From: JAACFF01 sp963701435
Lineage (GTDB): Bacteria; Chloroflexota; Anaerolineae; Promineifilales; Promineifilaceae
NCBI GenBank assembly: GCA_963701435.1
Contig: CAVPAL010000004.1
Location: 62,001 to 126,000 of the forward strand
DNA: 64,000 nt
Reading direction: 5' to 3'
The notes beneath the pieces are model-generated. The model did no database searches and was not told the DNA's origin. It was given only the letters and a program-made list of their open reading frames with translations. Positions 1 to 9,508 of this stretch are shown here, in pieces; within the stretch, counting starts at the first letter, position 1, and the number at the start of each line of letters is the position of its first letter. Both the position numbers and the translations under genes were made by a program.

Positions 1-2
1 GA

Positions 3-878
3 TTGCGTTTACTACTGCGTGAAGCGGGGCGCAATACAGAATCGGGAAAATTGGCAGCCGCGGCTGATTTGTACCGCCAAATATTGGAAGAAGCGCCGGA
101 ATCACAAGAGGCATGGTTGGGTCTGGCGCGGGTGACGCAATCTCCAGTCGAAAAACAGGCGGCTTATGAGCACGTGTTGACTTTGGAGCCGGATAATCAG
201 TCCGCGCAAGAAGGTTTAGAGCAGTTAAAAAAGGGGGTATTTGAGGAAGCGGCCGTTTCCAATCCACCAACTGCGCCTGAAATTCAGACAAATAATCCGG
301 CGCCGGCTCCCGCAGCCGACGTTGTACAGTCTCAAGATCATGCTCATGATCCTGGCGCGCATCAGGAACTGCAAGCCGCAAGCGAAGCTTTTGAACTTTA
401 TTGTTACCGTCACCCGGACCGGGAAACGTCCCTGCGCTGCTACAAATGCAATAAACCGATTTGTATCGAATGTACCAATAAGACCCCGGTTGGCTATCTG
501 TGCCCGGACTGCCAGCGTGAAGCGGAAGATGCATTCTATAACGCCAAAGCAACTGATAACCTCATTGCCTTACTGGTTGCGCTACCTATAAGTTTGCTGG
601 CCGGTTTTGTTTTAAGGTTTGTTGGCGGCGGGTTTTTCTTTTGGCTGATTATTTTCTTTGCCGGCGGCGCCGTGGGCAGTTTTATTGGCCAATTATCCAA
701 GCGCGCCATTGGCAAACGGCGCGGCCGTTATATTCCCTATATTGTGGCGGGATGTATTATATTTGGCGTTCTCTTTTTCTACTGGCCCGCTTTGCTCACA
801 TTGCAATTAGGCGCTTTAATAACGCCTGGCATTTATTTGTTCATCGCGATGCCGGCTGCGTATTACTGGTCGCGCTAA
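3..878 (+). CDS. TPR / B-box zinc-binding membrane protein (5' partial)
   Basis: The reading frame is open to the left edge, so the true start probably lies upstream. The N-terminal 75 residues are tetratricopeptide-like (pattern LYRQILEEAPESQEAWLGLA). A Pro/Ala linker leads to a B-box-type zinc site at about residues 134-170 (CYRHPDR, CYKCNKPICIEC, CPDC). Four hydrophobic segments follow at about 186-290. B-box plus membrane helices is a common bacterial architecture of unknown function, and the soluble part probably mediates protein contacts at the membrane. recN follows after 12 bases on the same strand. Family placement is reasonably sure; no specific role can be given. Confidence 0.7.
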   Translation: MRLLLREAGRNTESGKLAAAADLYRQILEEAPESQEAWLGLARVTQSPVEKQAAYEHVLTLEPDNQSAQEGLEQLKKGVFEEAAVSNPPTAPEIQTNNPAPAPAADVVQSQDHAHDPGAHQELQAASEAFELYCYRHPDRETSLRCYKCNKPICIECTNKTPVGYLCPDCQREAEDAFYNAKATDNLIALLVALPISLLAGFVLRFVGGGFFFWLIIFFAGGAVGSFIGQLSKRAIGKRRGRYIPYIVAGCIIFGVLFFYWPALLTLQLGALITPGIYLFIAMPAAYYWSR

Positions 879-890
879 TAAATTTTACCC

Positions 891-2654
891 ATGCTGATCG
901 AACTGACGATACAAAATTTTGCGATTATTGATAAGCTGCGCATGCAGCTTGCGCCCGGATTTAATGTCCTGACCGGCGAAACCGGAGCAGGCAAGTCAAT
1001 TATTTTGGACGCCGTCATGCTGGTGTTGGGGGGGCGCGCCGATGTCAGCAGCGTGCGCGCCGGGCAGGATAACGCCTTTGTGGAGGCTGTTTTCCGCCTG
1101 ACGCCGGCTCTAGAAACGGCCGTTGCTCCCATTCTCACCGCTGAAGGTCTGGACGATGAACAAAATGACACCCTGCTGCTGGCGCGCGAGTTGCGTCTGA
1201 ACGGCCGTAACATTTGCCGCGTGAACGGCCGTTCCGTCAGCCTGAGCGTTTTGCGCGACCTTGCCGAACCGCTGATCGATATTCATGGGCAGGGAGAACA
1301 TCTGTCATTACTCAAGCCCCGCGCCCATTTGCCGCTGCTAGATTCTTATGCGCGCCTGGTCGATGAGCGCAAGGCGCTGTCGCGGGAAGTACGCCAATAT
1401 CAAGCCGTTCGGCAAGAACTGCAAATTTTACGCCGCGATGAACGTCTGCTGGCGCAGCGCCTCGACATGCTGCAATTCCAGATTGAGGAAATTGAGACGG
1501 CCAAACTGCGCGAAAACGAAGAGGAAGAACTGCGGGGAGAACGCACGCGCCTGGCTAATGCGGAAAAACTGGCCCAATTTGCCGCAGAAGTTGTTGTACA
1601 GATAAATGGCCAGGGGGACGACAATCCGGCGGCTGTTGATCTCATGGGGCAGGCAGAGCGCGCGCTGGGACAGTTAGCGCGTCTTGATGAATCCAAAGCG
1701 CCCCTGCTGGCCGAATTGCAAGGATTAATTTTCCAGCTTAATGAACTGGCGTCGTCGGTCCAGGATTATCACGACGATTTGGAATTTGATCCTCACCGGC
1801 TTGATGAAGTGGAGGAACGGCTGGAACTACTCAATACGCTCAAACGGAAATATGGCGATTCCATTGGCGCTATTCTGGCCGCCTGTGAAAAAGCCAGGGT
1901 TGAAGTGGAGCAAATCAGCCATAACGAAGAACGGATCACAGAATTGGAAAAAGAACGTGAGCGCTTGCTGCGCCAGATTGGTAAATTGGGAGAGGCTTTG
2001 TCCCTGAAGCGCCAGGCAGCAGCCAAAAAGTTGTCAACCACCGTTGAGCGCCAGTTGGCCGACCTGAGTATGGACGGCGCGCGTTTTGGCGTGGAGTTTT
2101 CACGCCAACCGGCTGCAGATGGCGCTTATGCCGGTGAGAGTAATGAACGGTTTGCTTTTGACCAATCGGGCTTGGATCAGGTGGAATTTTTGATTTCGGC
2201 CAATCTGGGCGAGCCGTTAAAACCGCTGGCAAAGGTTGCCAGCGGTGGCGAGACGGCGCGCTTGATGCTGGCCTTGAAAACAGCGCTGGCCGAGGTGGAC
2301 CAAACGCCTACGCTCATTTTTGATGAGATTGACCAGGGAATTGGAGGCCGCGTGGGGGATGTGGTTGGCCAGAAACTGTGGGGTTTAACGGCCGTTGGCG
2401 ATCATCAGGTGATTGTTGTCACGCATTTGCCCCAATTGGCCGGTTATGGGGATGTGCATTTTCACGTGAGCAAACACGTGGTCAACGACCGTACCAGGAC
2501 TATCGTGCAAAATTTGGACGTGAGCGGCCGTATTACCGAGCTGGCGGCAATGCTGGGCACACAAGGAGATTCGGCCGTGCAGGGCGCCGAATCAATTTTG
2601 CAGCGGGTTCAAATAAACAAACAAAGAAGTAAAACCGCAAGCGTCGCCGGCTGA
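891..2654 (+). CDS. recN: DNA repair protein RecN
   Basis: This is an SMC-like ATPase that acts early in double-strand break repair, gathering broken ends in the cytoplasm. At 587 residues it has normal family length. The Walker A motif GETGAGKS is at residues 29-36. A long coiled-coil middle (about 150-370) is followed by the ABC signature in VASGGETARLMLALK and Walker B in LIFDEIDQGIGG, the canonical RecN head. It starts at an ATG 12 bases after the upstream gene with no clear ribosome site, suggesting co-transcription or translational coupling. It carries four copies of ACGGCCGT. The stop lies one base from the stop of the convergent protease gene. Confidence 0.96.
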   Translation: MLIELTIQNFAIIDKLRMQLAPGFNVLTGETGAGKSIILDAVMLVLGGRADVSSVRAGQDNAFVEAVFRLTPALETAVAPILTAEGLDDEQNDTLLLARELRLNGRNICRVNGRSVSLSVLRDLAEPLIDIHGQGEHLSLLKPRAHLPLLDSYARLVDERKALSREVRQYQAVRQELQILRRDERLLAQRLDMLQFQIEEIETAKLRENEEEELRGERTRLANAEKLAQFAAEVVVQINGQGDDNPAAVDLMGQAERALGQLARLDESKAPLLAELQGLIFQLNELASSVQDYHDDLEFDPHRLDEVEERLELLNTLKRKYGDSIGAILAACEKARVEVEQISHNEERITELEKERERLLRQIGKLGEALSLKRQAAAKKLSTTVERQLADLSMDGARFGVEFSRQPAADGAYAGESNERFAFDQSGLDQVEFLISANLGEPLKPLAKVASGGETARLMLALKTALAEVDQTPTLIFDEIDQGIGGRVGDVVGQKLWGLTAVGDHQVIVVTHLPQLAGYGDVHFHVSKHVVNDRTRTIVQNLDVSGRITELAAMLGTQGDSAVQGAESILQRVQINKQRSKTASVAG

Positions 2655-2655
2655 T

Positions 2656-3876
2656 CTAGCTCTCCTCATTTTGCGGGGGTACGCTAATGACCTCTTTTCC
2701 AAGTAAATAATCAATTGCCGCCTGTAACTGGGCGTCTTCAAATTCGTCCGGATCAGTCGTTTCTGGCAAAGGAATAAAAATGTCTGGGGTGACGCCTATA
2801 TCATGTACCCAGGTTTCCTCCGGAGATAACCAGCGCGCAATGGTGATACGCAGGCCACCCTCATTGCTGAGCGCATGCCACGTTTGGATTGTGCCTTTGC
2901 CGAATGAGGTCTGGCCCAGCACGATGCCGCGTTCCCGATCCTGAATCGCCGCCGCAAGCACTTCCGAGGCGCTGGCGCTGCCTTCATCGATCAATACCAC
3001 CAGCGGGATGTCTTCGGCGTTTCCAGCATCGGACGCAGAAAAAGTACGCTCATATCCATCCCCAAATTGTTGGATCAATACCGGGCCGGCCGGCAAAAAT
3101 TCGTCGGCGACATCTACCACAGTGTCGAGGCCGCCGCCCGGATTGCGACGCACGTCTACAATTAAGCCCACCGGATTTTGGGCTAATAATGTTTCCAAAA
3201 TATCAGCCGTCTCTACGGCCGTATCGTTGCCGAACTGGCTCAAACGCAGATAGGCGATATTGTTTTCCAATATTTCACCCCGCGCGCTGGGCACGTCGAT
3301 TACGTCTCGCATGACTTCGACGTCGAATTGTTCGCCATTACGCTCAATCAACAGGGAAACGGCCGTTCCTACCGGTCCGCGCACGATCAGGGCCGCCTCC
3401 AAAACATTCATGCCCCTTAAGTCGACGCCGTCCGCTTCGAGAATCAAATCACCCGGCAGCAGTCCGGCCGCTTCGGCCGGTGATCCCTCAATTGGCGAGA
3501 TAATTTTAATAAAATCATCTTCGCTGCTGACTTCGACGCCAATGCCTTGAATTTCCCCTTGCATGCTCTGGCGCTCAGCGGCTTCGTCTTGCGGCGACAA
3601 ATAGCGCGTGTAAGGATCGTCCAGGGCGGCCAACATGCCATTAATAGCCCCTTCAGCCAGGACGTCATCGTTTAACGGCCGTTCCAGATAACGCGTCTGG
3701 ATCAGAGCATATGTTTCCCAAAGCGGCTCAAAAGCTTCTTCTGTTGAAGCGGATAGAGCCGAATTGGTGAATACTTTGAAAGGCGCCCAGGGTGACTGCC
3801 CCAGCACATAACCACTGTTGAAAGCCAGCAGTCCAAAAATTACTGCAATAAATAGTGTCATCATGTATTTTTTCAT
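2656..3876 (-). CDS. S41 family carboxy-terminal processing protease
   Basis: This is a CtpA/Tsp-type serine protease acting outside the membrane on C-termini of secreted or membrane proteins. An N-terminal hydrophobic segment (about residues 3-25) is a signal anchor. A PDZ domain lies at about 95-180 (GIGVEVSSEDDF, GSPAEAAGLLPGD). The S41 catalytic region follows with the nucleophile serine in DEGSASASEVLAAA and the general-base lysine in GQTSFGKGT. The ATG at 3876 was chosen because TTGGAG sits just upstream as a ribosome site; a TTG twelve bases earlier is less likely. It is convergent with recN. The substrate is not predictable. Confidence 0.93.
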   Translation of the reverse strand: MKKYMMTLFIAVIFGLLAFNSGYVLGQSPWAPFKVFTNSALSASTEEAFEPLWETYALIQTRYLERPLNDDVLAEGAINGMLAALDDPYTRYLSPQDEAAERQSMQGEIQGIGVEVSSEDDFIKIISPIEGSPAEAAGLLPGDLILEADGVDLRGMNVLEAALIVRGPVGTAVSLLIERNGEQFDVEVMRDVIDVPSARGEILENNIAYLRLSQFGNDTAVETADILETLLAQNPVGLIVDVRRNPGGGLDTVVDVADEFLPAGPVLIQQFGDGYERTFSASDAGNAEDIPLVVLIDEGSASASEVLAAAIQDRERGIVLGQTSFGKGTIQTWHALSNEGGLRITIARWLSPEETWVHDIGVTPDIFIPLPETTDPDEFEDAQLQAAIDYLLGKEVISVPPQNEES

Positions 3877-4040
3877 AAAAAGCTCCAAAATGCCTTATCT
3901 ATGTTAGAACATCAACATGAGGAACAGGTTGGCGTAGGTTAAGAACTGGCTGAGCGCCTAAATATCATCTTGAACCGGTTGTGGACGCTTTGATGCCATC
4001 TGTTAGAATTGCATGTGATGGATTTGTATGTAATCGCAAA

Positions 4041-5630
4041 ATGAATAATCAGAAAATCCGCACCATCTATTCCTTCTCGTTAGTTCTCCAGGATGCCATT
4101 TTAATTATCCTGGCATTTGTGGCTGCCTACTACCTGCGAATTACGGTTCACTGGCCGAATGAACTGGCAAATGTTTATCCCCTGGCCGATTTTTCCGGTT
4201 TTGTTTTTGTGCAGGTCCTCGCCATTATTCTGACCTTGTTCTTCTATCGTCAATATTATATCCCACGCGCGATTTCGCGCGTTGACCAGATTTACTATAT
4301 CTTTGCGGCTGTATCAATCGGCACGTTGATCGCAATCGCTCTCTCAAGTCTTTTTTTCAAAAGCAACGACGCTGTCACCAACTATCCCCGCACCATGTTT
4401 ATCTATGCGTGGCTGTTGTCGATTATTTTTATCTCGATTGGCCGCGTGCTAAACCAGTATGTGCGTAATAAACTACGCGATCGGGGAATCGGCCGTGACC
4501 GAATTCTGGTTGTTGGAACCGGGGATACGGCCCGAATTATGCTCCAGCGCATCATCTGGTCGCCCCAGCTTGGCTATGAATTGGTCGGCATTGTCAATGG
4601 CAGTGAAGGTGAAACGGAAATTCTGGGCATACCGGTGCTGGGCACGCCGGAAGACCTGCCGGACCTGATCGAATCCTATGCCATTGATGAGGTCTTAATC
4701 GCTATTCCTGAGAAAGGACATCGAGAAACGGTGCGGGTAATTTCTTATTGTGAACGTGGACGCGTTACCATTAAAATATTCCCTGATATTTTCCAATTTG
4801 TGACCAATCAAGCCACGATTGATGATTTAGGTGGGCTGCCGCTTTTGTCGGTACGGGATTTTGCACTGCGCGGCTACATGCTCATCTTCAAGCGTCTGAT
4901 TGATCTCGTTGGATCAGTGCTTGGCCTTATTTTTCTCTCTCCGCTCTTATTATTGACTTCTATTGCAATTAAGCTGGAGTCGCCAGGCCCCGTTTTTTTT
5001 GTGCAGACGCGAATGAGCCTCGATGGCAAACCTTTCTTGATGATTAAATTTCGCTCCATGCGCAAAGATGCTGAAAAAGATGGTCCCGGTTGGACAACAA
5101 CCAATGATCCACGGCAGACCAAGCTGGGTTCATTGTTACGCCGTTTTGAGATGGATGAATTGCCCAACTTGGTCAATGTGTTCCTGGGTGAAATGAGCCT
5201 GGTTGGGCCGCGTCCAGAGCAGGCCTATTATGTAGAGCAGTTCCGCAGGATAGTGCCTCGTTATATGGAGCGCCATCGCGAAAAAGGCGGTATGACCGGC
5301 TGGGCGCAGGTAAATGGCATGCGCGGCGATACATCAATCATTGAACGCACAAAATATGATCTTTGGTATTCAGAAAACTGGTCTATTTTGTTGGACACTA
5401 AAATTATAATCCGCACGATCTGGCAGGTTTTTCAGCCTAGAAAAAAGCGACAGCGCTTGCTGGCTTCCCCATCTACTGAAATGCCGTCACCTGCACAACC
5501 AGCTACCTCGCCAAATTCAAATGGGACAGAGGTTTCAACTGCTGAGCAGGTTGTGAATACATCAGCTCCAAACACCTCTTTTGCTGCGAAAAACCAGCAA
5601 ACAACTGTCTCCGCATCCGAAAAAATCTAA
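4041..5630 (+). CDS. Polyprenyl glycosylphosphotransferase (sugar transferase)
   Basis: This is a membrane enzyme that starts exopolysaccharide or glycan repeat-unit synthesis by moving a sugar-1-phosphate onto undecaprenyl phosphate. About five N-terminal membrane helices (residues 10-150) precede a nucleotide/CoA-binding-like domain (VVGTGDTARIML). A further helix leads to the bacterial sugar transferase domain at about 290-480 (KRLIDLVGS, FRSMRKDAE, MDELPNLVNV, VGPRPEQ). The C-terminal 50 residues are a Ser/Thr/Pro-rich tail. The start was placed at the ATG at 4041, because upstream residues do not resemble the family. A weak TTGTGG...TAGAAT promoter may lie at 3979-4009. No other glycan genes are nearby. 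Confidence 0.88.
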   Translation: MNNQKIRTIYSFSLVLQDAILIILAFVAAYYLRITVHWPNELANVYPLADFSGFVFVQVLAIILTLFFYRQYYIPRAISRVDQIYYIFAAVSIGTLIAIALSSLFFKSNDAVTNYPRTMFIYAWLLSIIFISIGRVLNQYVRNKLRDRGIGRDRILVVGTGDTARIMLQRIIWSPQLGYELVGIVNGSEGETEILGIPVLGTPEDLPDLIESYAIDEVLIAIPEKGHRETVRVISYCERGRVTIKIFPDIFQFVTNQATIDDLGGLPLLSVRDFALRGYMLIFKRLIDLVGSVLGLIFLSPLLLLTSIAIKLESPGPVFFVQTRMSLDGKPFLMIKFRSMRKDAEKDGPGWTTTNDPRQTKLGSLLRRFEMDELPNLVNVFLGEMSLVGPRPEQAYYVEQFRRIVPRYMERHREKGGMTGWAQVNGMRGDTSIIERTKYDLWYSENWSILLDTKIIIRTIWQVFQPRKKRQRLLASPSTEMPSPAQPATSPNSNGTEVSTAEQVVNTSAPNTSFAAKNQQTTVSASEKI

Positions 5631-5642
5631 CGTTGTTCTTAT

Positions 5643-5671
5643 TTGACGCACCTTTATGGGCATGTTATGAT
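5643..5671 (+). promoter_or_regulatory. Sigma-70-type promoter of the hrcA operon
   Basis: TTGACG at 5643-5648 and TATGAT at 5666-5671 are separated by 17 bases. Transcription would start near 5678, just before the CIRCE operator, the usual arrangement for HrcA control. Confidence 0.8.
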
Positions 5672-5686
5672 AACTTAAGCCTCGCG

Positions 5687-5713
5687 TTAGCACTCTTGTA
5701 GAGGGAGTGCTAA
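5687..5713 (+). promoter_or_regulatory. CIRCE operator (HrcA binding site)
   Basis: TTAGCACTC at 5687-5695, nine spacer bases, then GAGTGCTAA at 5705-5713: an exact match to the CIRCE inverted repeat. It lies between the promoter and hrcA, so HrcA should repress its own operon until heat shock titrates GroE away. Confidence 0.97.
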
Positions 5714-5803
5714 TAATTTTGGCAAATTAATCAGGGCATTGCTAAGTTTCCAAGACTAGAGCTAGATTGAGTCTGACTCTAGTCTTTGGCTTGTAAAAGC
5801 GAA

Positions 5804-6865
5804 ATGATTGACCCACTCACTGAACGTCAGGAACATATTTTGGGACTGGTTGTTCAAAGCTATATTGAAAATGGTGTGCCGGTAGGCTCAAAAGCGCTCG
5901 TAGAACGTTTCGAGCTTGACGTTAGTTCAGCAACCGTACGAAATGAGCTGGCTGCGTTGGGAGAAAGCGGTTACCTGACGCAACTGCATTCATCGGCCGG
6001 ACGAATTCCTACGGAGTTTGGATACAGGTATTTTGTCCAAAAGCTGTTAGGCGAATTTCACCTGCCCCGTGATGAGCAGCATATGATTCGCCACCAATTT
6101 CACCAGGCGCGCCTGGATTTGAGCCAATGGATGCGTTTGGCGGCTGCGATTTTGGCGCGTGCGTCTCATGGCGCCAGCTTTGTGACCGCTCCGGCTGGGC
6201 GCGCTAACCGATTTAAGCACATGCAGCTCATTGCGACACAAGGGCGTCTGGTGTTAATGGTGCTTGTGCTGCACAGCGGTGAGGTCAAGCAGCAAATGTT
6301 AACTCTGGCCGAGCCACTGCCACAGGCGCGATTGAGCATGGCGGCTGAGCACATGAATTTGCTTTTTCAAAATTCAGATTATGATGAGATTTACGGCCGT
6401 TTAAATCAATTAGATCGGCTTGAACATGAGGTGGCGCGTTTGATTTTGGATGTTTTGCGCCGCGTCGACAACCGCTCAATAAGCGATATTTATCGCGATG
6501 GATTGGTTAACATTCTTGATGACGAAGGTACTCGCCAGGCAGTACGCGTTTTGGAAGAGCGTACGCTGTTGGCGAACGTCATTTCCGAGGCGATGCTGCC
6601 TTCAACTTCTGGCGTTAAGGTTGTGATTGGCGGAGAGAGTCGCTGGGAAGAATTAAAGGATTGCGCCATTATTTTGTCTCGCTATGGCATTCCTGACGAC
6701 ATTAGCGGCACTGTAGCGGTCATTGGGCCAACGCGTATGGCATACGGCCGTAACGTGGCGGCTGTGCGTTATGTAGCTAATTTGATGAGTGGCTTTGTCT
6801 TTGAATATTATGCCGATCAAAACAATTTTGAAATTCAACAGAACGAGGTGCCATCAGGTGAGTGA
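5804..6865 (+). CDS. hrcA: Heat-inducible transcription repressor HrcA
   Basis: HrcA binds CIRCE and represses class I heat-shock genes. The N-terminal winged helix is visible at residues 1-75 (LTERQEHILGLVVQSYIENG, SSATVRNELAALGESGYL, HSSAGRIPTEFGYRYF). The GAF-like dimerisation region follows, and the C-terminus contains the family pattern IGGESRWEELKDCAIILSRY. The ATG at 5804 gives MIDPLTERQ, the usual N-terminus. The last eight bases overlap the GTG start of grpE, indicating translational coupling. The operon promoter and CIRCE lie directly upstream, so regulation is autogenous. Confidence 0.96.
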   Translation: MIDPLTERQEHILGLVVQSYIENGVPVGSKALVERFELDVSSATVRNELAALGESGYLTQLHSSAGRIPTEFGYRYFVQKLLGEFHLPRDEQHMIRHQFHQARLDLSQWMRLAAAILARASHGASFVTAPAGRANRFKHMQLIATQGRLVLMVLVLHSGEVKQQMLTLAEPLPQARLSMAAEHMNLLFQNSDYDEIYGRLNQLDRLEHEVARLILDVLRRVDNRSISDIYRDGLVNILDDEGTRQAVRVLEERTLLANVISEAMLPSTSGVKVVIGGESRWEELKDCAIILSRYGIPDDISGTVAVIGPTRMAYGRNVAAVRYVANLMSGFVFEYYADQNNFEIQQNEVPSGE

Positions 6866-7448
6866 AGAAATTCTAAATGAACAGACAAAAGAGAAAACAG
6901 AATCTGCCGAGCAGGCAATAATTGAAGAGCCGGCAAAAGATATTGTGATTGAAACGGCCGTTTCGGACGAAGAGATCGTTGAAGAAGCCGTTCCCATAGA
7001 GGAGCAGCTTGCGGTTGCCCAGGCAGAGGCGGCCCGTAACCTGGACAGTTTTTTGCGCGCGCAGGCGGAACTCTCAAATGCGCGCAAGCGTTTTGAAAAA
7101 CAGCGTCAAATGGCTTATACCAATGCGCAAGCTGATTTAATTTCAAAACTACTGCCGGTGCTGGACGATTTCGGCCGGGCGCTGAATAATGTGCCTGATG
7201 CTATACGGGCAGATAACTGGCTCTCTGGCATTGATCTCGTTGAACGAAAAATGAGAACAATTCTAGAAAACATGAACGTCACGCCAATTGAAGCGTTAGG
7301 CCAGCCCTTTGACCCCAATTTTCATGAAGCGCTTGGACAGGAGCCTTCCGATGAATTTGAGAGCGGCTCTGTTTGCCGTGAAATGCTCAAAGGCTATCAA
7401 ATTGGATCTCAGGTAATAAGGCCGGCATTGGTCTACGTCGCCGAATAA
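6858..7448 (+). CDS. grpE: Co-chaperone GrpE
   Basis: GrpE is the nucleotide exchange factor of DnaK. The GTG start at 6858 is preceded by GAGGTG at 6845-6850 with seven bases spacing and overlaps the hrcA stop, so it was preferred to the earlier in-frame ATG inside hrcA. The product is 196 residues. An acidic, disordered N-terminus of about 60 residues precedes the long dimerisation helix (about 60-110), then the beta domain with LLPVLDDFGRALNN and FDPNFHEALGQ, both typical of GrpE. It is the second gene of the CIRCE operon. Confidence 0.95.
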   Translation: MSEEILNEQTKEKTESAEQAIIEEPAKDIVIETAVSDEEIVEEAVPIEEQLAVAQAEAARNLDSFLRAQAELSNARKRFEKQRQMAYTNAQADLISKLLPVLDDFGRALNNVPDAIRADNWLSGIDLVERKMRTILENMNVTPIEALGQPFDPNFHEALGQEPSDEFESGSVCREMLKGYQIGSQVIRPALVYVAE

Positions 7449-7514
7449 TTCCAGTCAAGAATTAAAAATCAATCATCATCAACTTAATGAAACAATCAGT
7501 GAGGACACACAAGA

Positions 7515-9413
7515 ATGGGCAAAATAATTGGTATTGATCTTGGTACAACAAATTCTGTGGCGGCGGTCATGGAAGGCGGGGAACCGGTTGTTATTCCCAG
7601 TGCAGAAGGGAGCCGACTGTTCCCATCTATCGTGGCTGTAAATCCCAAAACGGGTGAACGTTTAGTCGGGCAGGTCGCCAAACGGCAGGCCGTCATTAAT
7701 CCGGATAACACAATCTATTCGGTTAAACGGTTCATGGGCCGTAAATTTGATGATCCCGAAGTAACACGCGCGCTCAAATACGTGCCATATGGCGTGAAAA
7801 AAGCGCCCAACGGAGACATCCGGGTTGAAATGAACAGCCGGGAATACTCGCCCCCAGAAATTTCGGCGATGATCCTGCAAAAAATCAAAACTGATGCGGA
7901 AGCATATTTAGGCCAGCCGGTGACGCAGGCTGTTATTACGGTGCCCGCTTACTTTAACGACAGCCAACGCCAGGCGACGAAGGATGCTGGCAAAATTGCC
8001 GGTTTGGAAGTGATGCGTATTGTCAATGAGCCGACCGCGTCGTCGCTTGCTTATGGGATTGGCAATGATAAAGATGAAATCATTGCGGTATATGATTTGG
8101 GTGGCGGCACGTTTGATATCTCCATTCTGGAAGTTGGCGATGGCGTATTTGAAGTTAAATCAACCAATGGTGATACTTTCCTGGGCGGCGATGACTTCGA
8201 CCAGACGATCATTGACTGGGCGGCTGATCAGTTCAAAATGCAAGAAGGAATTGACTTGCGTAATGACCGTCAGGCGTTACAGCGCCTGCGGGAGGCGTCT
8301 GAAAAAGCAAAGATTGAGCTTTCAACGACTATGCAGACAGAACTTAATTTGCCGTATATTACAGCCGACGCCACCGGGCCAAAACATTTAAACTTAACTC
8401 TGACCCGCGCCAAATTAGAACAGTTAACCGAAGAGCTTGTGCGCCGTTCTATTGAACCCTGTCGCAAAGCGCTGCAGGATGCAGGTATTTCTAAAACGGA
8501 AGTGTCTGATGTTGTGTTGGTTGGAGGTATGACGCGCATGCCTGCGATTCAGGAAGCGGTCAAAGAGTTCTTTGGCAAAGAACCGCATAAAGGCGTCAAT
8601 CCGGATGAGGTTGTTGGCCTGGGCGCGGCTATTCAGGCCGGTGTGTTGGGTGGTGATGTAAAAGATGTTCTGTTACTGGACGTGACGCCCCTTACTCTGG
8701 GCATTGAGACCCTCGGTGGGGTGGCTACGCCATTGATTGAGCGTAACACGACCATTCCAACCAAGAAAAGCCAGATTTTCTCGACTGCCGCCGACAGCCA
8801 GACGCAGGTTGAAATCCATGTTGTGCAGGGTGAACGGCCGATTGCTGCGCATAACAAGAGTTTAGGGCGCTTTATTTTGGACGGCATCCCGCCGGCCCCG
8901 CGTGGCATACCACAAATTGAAGTGACTTTTGACATTGACGCCAACGGCATCTTAAATGTAAGCGCGAAAGACAAGGCTACCGGGCGGGAACAGGCGATGC
9001 AGATTATTCCCTCCAGTGGTTTGACTGACTCTGAAATTGATCGCATGGTGAATGAAGCTGAACAACACGCGGCGGATGATACCATGCGAAAAGATGCTGT
9101 TGAAGCACATAATATTGCAGATACGGCCGTTTACAGCGCCGAAAAATTTATCCGGGAAAATGGTGAAAATCTGCCCGATGCTACCAAAGCGACCATTCAG
9201 ACTCAAGTTGACGCGGTCAAATCAGCGTTAGAAACTGACGATACCGCCGCCATCAAGGCCGCTACCGATTCCCTCCAGGCTACTATTCAACAAGCTGGAG
9301 CCGCAATGTACCAGCAAACACAAGACCAGCCTGGCGACCCCGGTGCGGAAGCAGGCGAAAACGGCGCCGGTTCACCGGAGGAAGACGTAATCGACGGCGA
9401 ATTTACTGAGTAA
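7515..9413 (+). CDS. dnaK: Molecular chaperone DnaK (Hsp70)
   Basis: This is an ATP-dependent chaperone of 632 residues. The ATPase domain starts with IIGIDLGTTNS and contains VPAYFNDSQRQATKDAG, NEPTAS.AYG and DLGGGTFDIS. The substrate-binding domain starts near residue 385 (DVTPLTLGIETLGG). The helical lid ends in a Gly/Glu-rich tail finishing in EEDVIDGEFTE, close to the conserved C-terminal DVVDAEFEE-type motif that docks partners. GAGGACACAC upstream contains the ribosome site. It is followed by a long hairpin before dnaJ. No ACGGCCGT copy occurs in the conserved ATPase region. Confidence 0.98.
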   Translation: MGKIIGIDLGTTNSVAAVMEGGEPVVIPSAEGSRLFPSIVAVNPKTGERLVGQVAKRQAVINPDNTIYSVKRFMGRKFDDPEVTRALKYVPYGVKKAPNGDIRVEMNSREYSPPEISAMILQKIKTDAEAYLGQPVTQAVITVPAYFNDSQRQATKDAGKIAGLEVMRIVNEPTASSLAYGIGNDKDEIIAVYDLGGGTFDISILEVGDGVFEVKSTNGDTFLGGDDFDQTIIDWAADQFKMQEGIDLRNDRQALQRLREASEKAKIELSTTMQTELNLPYITADATGPKHLNLTLTRAKLEQLTEELVRRSIEPCRKALQDAGISKTEVSDVVLVGGMTRMPAIQEAVKEFFGKEPHKGVNPDEVVGLGAAIQAGVLGGDVKDVLLLDVTPLTLGIETLGGVATPLIERNTTIPTKKSQIFSTAADSQTQVEIHVVQGERPIAAHNKSLGRFILDGIPPAPRGIPQIEVTFDIDANGILNVSAKDKATGREQAMQIIPSSGLTDSEIDRMVNEAEQHAADDTMRKDAVEAHNIADTAVYSAEKFIRENGENLPDATKATIQTQVDAVKSALETDDTAAIKAATDSLQATIQQAGAAMYQQTQDQPGDPGAEAGENGAGSPEEDVIDGEFTE

Positions 9414-9430
9414 TTATAGCGACATATTGA

Positions 9431-9500
9431 CAAAGTTGCGCCCCAGCGATAAAGAAATAATGATTTGTTTTATCGCGCCGGCACAACTTTGCGCCTTTTT
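9431..9500 (+). terminator. Hairpin between dnaK and dnaJ (attenuator or terminator)
   Basis: CAAAGTTG at 9431-9438 pairs with CAACTTTG at 9484-9491, and an inner CGATAAA pairs with TTTATCG. The stem is followed by TTTTT at 9496-9500, only nine bases before dnaJ. It probably lowers dnaJ transcription relative to dnaK, stabilises the upstream message, or does both. Which of these applies cannot be decided from sequence. Confidence 0.55.
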
Positions 9501-9508
9501 AACTATTC

